The translations under genes were made by a program, and so were the position numbers. A stretch of 64,000 nucleotides of DNA from Portulaca oleracea (Eukaryota; Streptophyta; Magnoliopsida; Caryophyllales; Portulacaceae). The stretch's first letter is position 1, and every line of letters begins with the position of its first letter. The DNA is taken from positions 26,868,883 to 26,932,882 of the forward strand of contig CM055874.1 in assembly GCA_029582165.1 (NCBI GenBank), read 5' to 3'. The notes below the pieces were generated by a model. It made no database searches, was not told the origin of the DNA, and saw only the letters and a list, made by a program, of their open reading frames with translations. Shown one piece after another: positions 60,301 to 64,000 of the stretch.

Positions 60301-61477
60301 CTGGAGCTGTGGACCAATCAGACATATATAGGCCTTTCGCAAAACAATTGCTATCCATCCAAGAAGCCAACCCCTTGATCATAACATAGACACACATGTT
60401 TTGTACTTTTTTTACCAAAAGAATAATACACTAATACAAAACAAAACAAAATTCATCAGCAGTAATGAAATTATTTATGTTGCCATGAGGGAAAATCAAA
60501 GCAGATTACAAAACATACCTCAACCCCTCCAGGGAAGCAAAATGATAAAAGATCCTTGTACTTAAGAGGTAACTGCTTTTCCGGAGGATAAGCAAATAAA
60601 ACCTGCCAGCAGAACATAAGACTTTAAACTCAACGATGCCATGCCCAAATTAGAAAAACTTTACAGTTCAAAGAGATATGGACCTGGGGCTCGAGGCTAG
60701 GCTCTACACGAGAAGAATTCTTGTCACCAAGAGAGAACTGAAGTTTCTCTGAAACTTTCTTTCTTGCAATTAATTGTCTGCTCAGTGTCTGAACATCAAA
60801 GCTAGGATGAAGTCCAACAACCACCATGCTTTCGAATAGCTTTGATGGCTCTTTAAAAGAACGCTACATAATCAATAGGAAGAATGGGGTAAACAATTTA
60901 GATATTAGCCAAACTTTATGCTTAGAAATCCTACGCACCATCAAATTGATATTCATCAGGCCCATTGGATGCAAAGCCAGAAGGTACAGATATACAGCTA
61001 ATAGAAGCATAACAAAAACAAGAACGACGCAAAATACAGAAGGCAAGAGGAATACGGAGAATAATAAAGATACATTCAATTAAACTGATGCTCCAGCAAT
61101 GCTCAAACAAACAAGACCGATAACTAAATAATTTACAATAAATAGATCAAAGAATAACTGTTTATACCCAAATATATAAACCAAGGGAAAAAAAGCCGAA
61201 GAAACAAAAAGTACTACTCAAAAGAATAGATAGAAGGGTATACCAAAGATTGCAGCTGAAAGTTGGCCCATTGACGTTTTTGCTTAGTTAGGACTTCTGG
61301 GTTATAATTGACATTTCTTTTGTCAGAAGGTTGTGAGAAGCCTTTTAGAACTCGTGATAATGAATCCTGTATTTTTTTAAGGGGAGAATCACATCCATCA
61401 TCCCTCGAAGAAAAAGACACAGATGGCAATGAGAACGACCTCCATCCGGGACTGTCTGATTCTTCAGTCTCTGACAT
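32490..61477 (-). CDS. DENN (uDENN-cDENN-dDENN) domain protein, 18 coding exons
   Basis: Coding exons in transcript order: 61477-61244, 60863-60684, 60602-60519, 50269-50210, 49789-49745, 46807-46608, 43634-43158, 42014-41888, 41782-41585, 41439-41350, 37021-36959, 36337-36263, 36173-36123, 35595-35518, 34747-34613, 34445-34338, 33010-32945, 32558-32490. Every junction has GT/AG ends and the phases match. The joined frame is 2340 nt (779 aa plus stop). It starts MSETEESDSPGWRSF and ends ALSLYQKD. It matches the plant 'DENN (AEX-3) domain-containing protein' family in order and length. DENN proteins generally act as guanine-nucleotide exchange factors for Rab GTPases in membrane traffic; the specific Rab partner is unknown. 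The start is chosen because the N-terminus and the NYNPEVLTKQKRQWA segment fit the family. I see no break, so the gene appears functional despite large transposon-filled introns. Confidence 0.92.
33300..33440. repeat. G-run / C-run pair with A-rich simple repeats (intron)
   Basis: A run of about eleven G (33324-33334) and a run of about fourteen C (33377-33390) lie ~45 bp apart, followed by poly-A, (AAAT)n and (AAAAC)n. The two runs could pair as a hairpin. Located in the intron between the exons at 33010 and 34338. Confidence 0.8.
38220..38834 (+). mobile_element. TRIM (miniature LTR retrotransposon), 615 bp
   Basis: Two ~180-bp LTRs (38220-38399 and 38656-38834, TGTTGG...CCCCAACA) flank a ~256-bp non-coding interior. 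A primer site TGGTATCAGAGCC (38402-38414), complementary to initiator tRNA-Met, follows the first LTR, and a purine-rich stretch precedes the second. The 5-bp duplication CAACT is perfect (38215-38219 and 38835-38839). No protein is encoded, so it depends on other elements. Confidence 0.93.
39052..39253. mobile_element. Stowaway-like MITE (~200 bp)
   Basis: The ends ttcctctgtccctttt and the inverted ccccctttatccct are imperfect. TA flanks both sides (39050-39051 and 39254-39255). It interrupts one copy of the intron's AT-rich repeat unit, whose two halves resume on either side, supporting an insertion. Confidence 0.5.
40468..40500. repeat. (TA)n at left of family-C copy 4
   Basis: Pure TA tract inside the DENN intron. 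Confidence 0.92.
40501..41035. mobile_element. Family-C MITE copy 4, best preserved
   Basis: The left arm aggataattggattctaata with ctttcaccaaatggacaatg is almost exactly mirrored by the right arm ending gaatccaattttcct. The mirrored part exceeds 120 bp. (TA)n tracts border it. It lies in the DENN intron, directly next to a family-G MITE. Confidence 0.85.
41049..41275. mobile_element. Family-G hairpin MITE, 227 bp
   Basis: Left gggaatggatctggcaggaa, right end inverted gggaatggatccggtaggat. The arms continue through gagtttaggtaggaaggtga, and the core holds gtggtcatggatttc and its inverse. The left border is (TA)n and the right border (CA)n. It lies about 75 bp from a DENN splice donor (41349). 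Confidence 0.82.
41276..41313. repeat. (CA)n microsatellite
   Basis: Acacac tract with one cagac interruption, between the MITE and the DENN exon at 41350. Confidence 0.9.
44451..44699. mobile_element. Stowaway MITE (~250 bp), mariner-related
   Basis: It starts CTCCCGCCGACCCATATTAT after a TA. The right end inverted gives cccctccattccctatcatt. Inner words gtcacttt... and gacaaatattatgggaaa match the MLE subterminal style. It lies in the DENN intron 43635-46607. Confidence 0.65.
45528..46210 (+). mobile_element. Solo LTR (683 bp)
   Basis: Begins TGTTGGAGTATTT and ends TTTGTTCCCAACA. The flanks are TGTCT and TTTCT (one mismatch). A TATA box (actataaaagggg) at about 45932 in plus orientation precedes a leader-like stretch. 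Near the left, ccacgg/ccgtgg words occur several times (45620-45750) as imperfect inverted repeats. No internal region is present. Confidence 0.65.
46808..49744. other. DENN intron between exons 5 and 6
   Basis: Nothing coding is supported. It contains a possible inverted-repeat element (48038-48607), a poly-A-rich patch at 47980-48020 and a C-run at 48698-48711. Confidence 0.5.
48038..48607. mobile_element. Possible DNA transposon remnant with 14-bp inverted ends
   Basis: taggggtgtccaat at 48038 is exactly inverted at 48594-48607 (attggacacccct and a). The interior is AT-rich and non-coding. No clear target duplication was found, so the assignment is weak. Confidence 0.35.
51183..52215 (-). 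repeat. 3' LTR of the Ty3-type element
   Basis: Near-identical to 55755-56789. Visible differences are a few single bases plus one small cluster (tttctttgtgag versus tttgctgccgtgag). Confidence 0.93.
52178..52801 (-). CDS. Unrecognised frame ending in the 3' LTR
   Basis: This 207-codon frame follows the integrase remnant. The last part (SLRTNFFNRGR) resembles the usual Ty3 polyprotein tail just before the polypurine tract, in a frame that then runs into the LTR. The middle (CDICNPSIPYGDESLNF, basic RKKRKKKF) is not recognised. It may be non-coding filler in a deletion derivative. Confidence 0.3.
   Translation of the reverse strand: MEVLLIIWVYSIVSQDEGVLFTPSMIVDIEYKPRYCDICNPSIPYGDESLNFMVEVPWIQGSQDDIKIVEGHPSKMEHHITIVFIMSYKLVNLYFEVEKLYEISTISMNKRDLKHHNIIGLFMRRLGRKWNFKSSIKGIYYDFKAFKKRSCKLIRRNKRSDVNNTYGKTSYKEGRKKRKKKFCLSLRTNFFNRGRMMYICLAIYIKA
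52216..52225 (-). promoter_or_regulatory. Polypurine tract
   Basis: On the minus strand the sequence next to the 3' LTR is cgggggagaa, the expected plus-strand primer site. Confidence 0.8.
52752..53594 (-). pseudogene. Ty3 pol remnant: integrase zinc-finger region
   Basis: A 280-codon frame. Its C-terminal part reads ELYEDDDDFKEVYKVCEKHP, then FYIDHGFLFKGNQVCIPRSG and REILIMEVHGSS, which is the start of a Ty3 integrase HHCC region. The second His-containing segment and the two Cys are not followed by a catalytic core. The first ~180 residues do not resemble reverse transcriptase or RNase H and are unrecognised. It appears to be a rearranged internal segment kept as an open frame. Confidence 0.6.
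53600..55325 (-). other. Unrecognised interior of the Ty3-type element
   Basis: Only short frames on both strands. None resembles protease or reverse transcriptase. A G/T-rich stretch (54800-55000, plus strand) gives overlapping frames in several phases and is probably low-complexity filler. Confidence 0.4.
55326..55482 (-). pseudogene. Gag N-terminal remnant
   Basis: The frame starting MDDSSKNSQRELQCLKQQID at 55482, close after the primer site, is a short coiled-coil-like leader as found at the start of plant Ty3 gag proteins. It stops after about 52 codons. Confidence 0.45.
55739..55750 (-). promoter_or_regulatory. Primer-binding site for initiator tRNA-Met
   Basis: Minus-strand TGGTATCAGAGC, four bases from the 5' LTR. 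Fixes the element's orientation. Confidence 0.93.
55755..56789 (-). repeat. 5' LTR of the Ty3-type element
   Basis: TG...CA ends. The first ~300 bp (as read on the plus strand) are also shared with the solo LTR at 3626-4448. Confidence 0.93.
56930..57340 (+). repeat. Degenerate (acccgaaccg)-type repeat, block 1
   Basis: Irregular repetition of aaccga, acccga, ccgaac and aaatgaccc words. No frame. A similar block lies at 58390-58890. Confidence 0.75.
57494..57875. mobile_element. MITE (~380 bp), PIF/Harbinger-like ends
   Basis: The left end GGCCTTGTTTGGCAAAC and inverted right end GGCCCTATTTGGTAAAC match at 14 of 17 bases. TTT flanks both sides. A GGCC.TGTTTGG-type terminus is common among plant PIF/Harbinger MITEs. 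It lies between the two acccga-rich blocks. Confidence 0.55.
58390..58890 (+). repeat. Degenerate (acccgaaccg)-type repeat, block 2
   Basis: Same word set as 56930-57340. Together they may be one repeat region split by the AT-rich insert 57345-58385. Confidence 0.75.
59490..59935. repeat. Tandem duplication, ~227-bp period (intron)
   Basis: 59490-59710 (starting gcacctgactgacatcg) and 59717-59935 (starting gcacctgactaacatcg) are diverged direct copies, both ending gggaaaagaactagg. No splice-consistent exon in either. Confidence 0.85.
60519..61477 (-). other. DENN gene exons 1-3 (coding): N-terminus and uDENN
   Basis: Exon 61477-61244 encodes a Ser-rich leader and NPEVLTKQKRQWANFQLQSL. Exon 60863-60684 encodes KLFESMVVVGLHP and RVEPSLEPQ. 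Exon 60602-60519 encodes VLFAYPPEKQLPLKYKDLL and SFCFPGGVE. These are the beta-strand core and conserved FPGG turn of the upstream DENN (longin-like) module. Confidence 0.88.
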
Positions 61478-61639
61478 TACAAAATTGAGAAATTTTTCTC
61501 AGTATTTTCTCAACATAATCTATCAATAAAAGTTTGACAAAACAGAAGCATGATTTTCAAGAGTCCAAGCCACATTGGTTCTGTTTATTTCATCTCATAA
61601 CGCTGGAGCAACAGTTCTAAGACGACTAGGACCAAATTT

Positions 61640-61910
61640 CAGAGCTCCGCTGAAAAGTTCGAAGCTCATCTATAAATTCCAGGACTCATCTTAACAAAGT
61701 TCAATCTCGGGGGCTTCCTTAGATTTCAGCTCTTCTGAAGGTTTTGTATTTCACCAAATATTTCAGAGATTCCCAGCAGATTTGAGACAAAATATAATTC
61801 TTTCAGGGCTCCTCTACAATTTCAGGGATCTTCTAAAAGTTTCAAGGCTGTACTAAAATTTCAGAGTTTGACCTAAAATTTCCATCATTGTCTAAAATTT
61901 CCAAGCAGAT
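61640..61910. repeat. Degenerate short tandem repeat around aaatttcaggg (intron 1)
   Basis: Units of roughly 20-28 bp with tttcagggctc, tctaaaatttc and gtttcaaggct variants follow one another. Non-coding. Confidence 0.65.
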
Positions 61911-62426
61911 AAGATCAAGGAGACAAAAAATCCCCTTATTCAAAACCAGTTATACATAAATCAAGTGTCTCAGTAATATAGGAAGAAATAATAATTCTGT
62001 TCTAGTTCCATTTTTAAATTTTGATATTGATGTCAAGAGCTGCCATAATAAGAAAAGTGTATAAACGTTGACCAACTTCATGTTAAAACTTCAAGATAAA
62101 AATGCAAGATATATTAGGGACATAAGCAAAACAGTAACAGGTGAACCAACCAGCTTCAGTAAAAGTTTAGAAAAAGATGTTAATTTACAGTTTAAAGCTC
62201 TCTAAATCTATTGGCATTCTCGTAAACTAACATCCTACCAATATGATAACCACTCAAACTTCTAAAGTTCCCCAACAAATTAAAAATTAAAAAAGAAAAA
62301 AAAAACAAAAGGTAGAAGAGTGACTATAAACCACCTAAGCAAGACAGTATACAATGCATCAATAAATTCAAAGCAAACACATTAGTTACATCAAGTTTTG
62401 TTAGACAAATTGCATCTACCACATAT

Positions 62427-62453
62427 CACAACAACAACAACAACAACAACAAC
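62427..62453. repeat. (ACA)n microsatellite
   Basis: Nine acaaca units in the first intron of the DENN gene. Confidence 0.9.
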
Positions 62454-63186
62454 ATTACTTACTCCAGGCGTCCCCACCATAATTACCCAAGTTTTTTTCC
62501 TCGCCAACAGTATGGATATGCTTCGGGTCAACATGCATTTGGACTCACATCTCAATATTTCCATAGGAGATTCTTTTAAGCTTATTTCAGCACTTTAACC
62601 ATAAAACTTCATTTGATAATTGATATACACCTACCTAACTCCTACAAACTTTGGATTCTCTCTTCTCCCCTGTATTATGACCCACTGGGACCATGAATAT
62701 TAAAGAAATTAAAAAAAAAAAAAAGATTGTCAACATGATCATCAATCAGAACAAGACGAATAAAGACTAACGAAACTTGACTAAAAACTCATGCAATTTG
62801 CAGCTAAAATCAAGGGTTTAAACTAAGCTGGAAAAATTATGCCTTTCAAGCTCTTAGGAGTTGGGCAAAAGCTTCAGGGAATTACAGAATTTCCCTCGTA
62901 AGGAATTATACACAAATCATACAAGCTCACAATTTTCACAAATGTGAACTTTACATAGAACATCAAATTGGAAACCCCAAAATCAACATCCAATTGAGTA
63001 ATCAGTTTTGTGGGAGGTAGCTCATATATTATAATCAAACAAAATCGCGGATTTTTCTTTTTCATTTTCTTTTTGATTGAAAGGAAAAAGAAGGAGAGAT
63101 TCATCAAGACAAGACTCCAACAGATACTTTTTTTCAAAGTCGCCAAAAATAATAAAAGAGAAATGAAGGAGAGAAGAGTGACTAAC

Positions 63187-63500
63187 CCGTTGAAGGGCGA
63201 GAATCTTCTTCATCATAAGGAGAAAGATTAACAACTGGGAAGAAAATCATAGCGACGTTGATGGAATTACAGGAGTAATTCCCGCAAATAGTCGCTCGTT
63301 AATTGTCTTGAGAATTAAAATTGATAAAAGTTAAGATGAATTAATCAAGAACTGGAAATTTGGGGGTTTAATCGGAGAGGCGATCGAGCTGAAGGGAAAA
63401 CAAGAAAAGGGGAAGGAAACAATCGGAAAACCCCCGCCTCGCATGCGCCAAAATTCAATGCTCTCTCTCTATCTTTCTCTCTGTATGTCTCTATCTGGTC
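63187..63500 (-). other. Probable 5' UTR exon and promoter end of the DENN gene
   Basis: On the minus strand a good donor (caacgg|gttagt) at 63187 ends a GC-richer segment. Upstream of it lies a GA-rich tract (agagagaaagatagagagag at about 63485-63460), as often found near plant transcription starts. The intron would run 63186 to just above 61477. No coding need be assumed, though a small frame (MMKKILALQ) crosses the donor. The exact start is unknown. Confidence 0.45.
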
Positions 63501-63747
63501 TTCGGTCAGGACAATTTTTATTCAAAGCAATTTTAGGAATTTATTTCTTTTTTGTTTCTTTCTTTTTTTCCTGAGATCACTGATCGCAATTAGGAATTTG
63601 TTGCAACTGTAATTTAGGTATTAAGGATCCGAAGGGATCTTATGAAGATTAAAGTTTTCCTAATTTTCTTTTATCAAATATGTAATTATTATTTGTTTGC
63701 TTTGAATCAGCACATTGGATTGGATGTCTAATGTCTTAGTTTAGGTA

Positions 63748-64000
63748 CTCCCTCCTTCCCAAATTAAGCGTCACTTGGGACACAATTTAAAAAACCAAGA
63801 AAACTTCTCATCTACATTAATTTAGTGTATTGGAAACATGAAAATGTTGAATAAAATGATGAATAAAAAAGAAAAAATGTGAATAAAAAAGAAAAATGAA
63901 TGAAAACGATGTAATTAATAAGGTTAATTAGATAAATTAGTAATTAATGTGCTATTGAAAATATAAAGTGACAGATATTATGGGAAAAAAGAAAGTTAGT
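63748..64000. mobile_element. Stowaway MITE of the mariner family, cut by window end
   Basis: It begins CTCCCTCCTTCCCAAATTAA after TA (63746-63747). Near the window end, gacagatattatgg and aaaagaaagttagt are the inverse of the MLE subterminal sequence at about 1330-1360, so its right terminal repeat should lie just past 64000. Confidence 0.8.

Noticed and set aside
60022..60342. 106-codon minus-strand frame in the large intron
   Set aside because: No recognised domain, and nearby splice signals do not join it to the DENN gene in phase.

Overview
This is a nuclear window from a flowering plant, probably a eudicot. The evidence is an AT-rich base composition, a long intron-rich gene with GT-AG introns, plant-type mariner/Stowaway elements, Ty1/copia and Ty3/gypsy LTR elements with plant initiator-tRNA-Met primer sites, an L1-type LINE, a TRIM, a hAT element and plastid-derived DNA. 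I cannot name the species.

Region 1 (1-31.6 kb) is almost all transposable elements. The left edge holds a decayed C2-domain gene fragment. A complete mariner-like element (1301-6528, TA duplication) carries a frameshifted DD39D transposase, with a solo LTR nested in its intron. From 6.6 to 31.6 kb, elements alternate with (TA)n tracts. Two families account for most of them. Family G has ends that read about gggaa.ggatc.agtagga. Family C is about 500-535 bp and has very long inverted repeats. A tandemly duplicated, 5'-truncated LINE, a 10.2 kb family-G element and a copia element lie in or beside the same tracts. The 10.2 kb element itself carries a giant solo LTR and a hAT element. A further family-G MITE (29938-31588) is split by about 1.4 kb of organellar mosaic DNA with rpl14 and ycf2 pieces.

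Region 2 (32.5-63.5 kb) is one host gene on the minus strand: a plant DENN-domain protein (uDENN-cDENN-dDENN, predicted 779 aa). I could place 18 coding exons with matching phases between 61477 and 32490, plus a probable 5' UTR exon near 63.2-63.5 kb. Its introns hold a TRIM, MITEs, a solo LTR and an almost complete but non-autonomous Ty3-type element (51183-56789, TTTGT duplication). That last element belongs to the same LTR family as the solo LTR inside the mariner. At the right edge a Stowaway MITE of the mariner family begins and is cut by the window end.

The most interesting observations are: (a) the copia element has no tRNA-type primer site, but its primer region is perfectly complementary over 13 nt to its own U5, in the geometry needed for self-priming; (b) unrelated transposons repeatedly have (TA)n tracts at their borders; (c) a GTGTGGTCAT word fills several kb of the large family-G element and also forms the stem of its small MITEs; (d) a MITE is split by organellar mosaic DNA.
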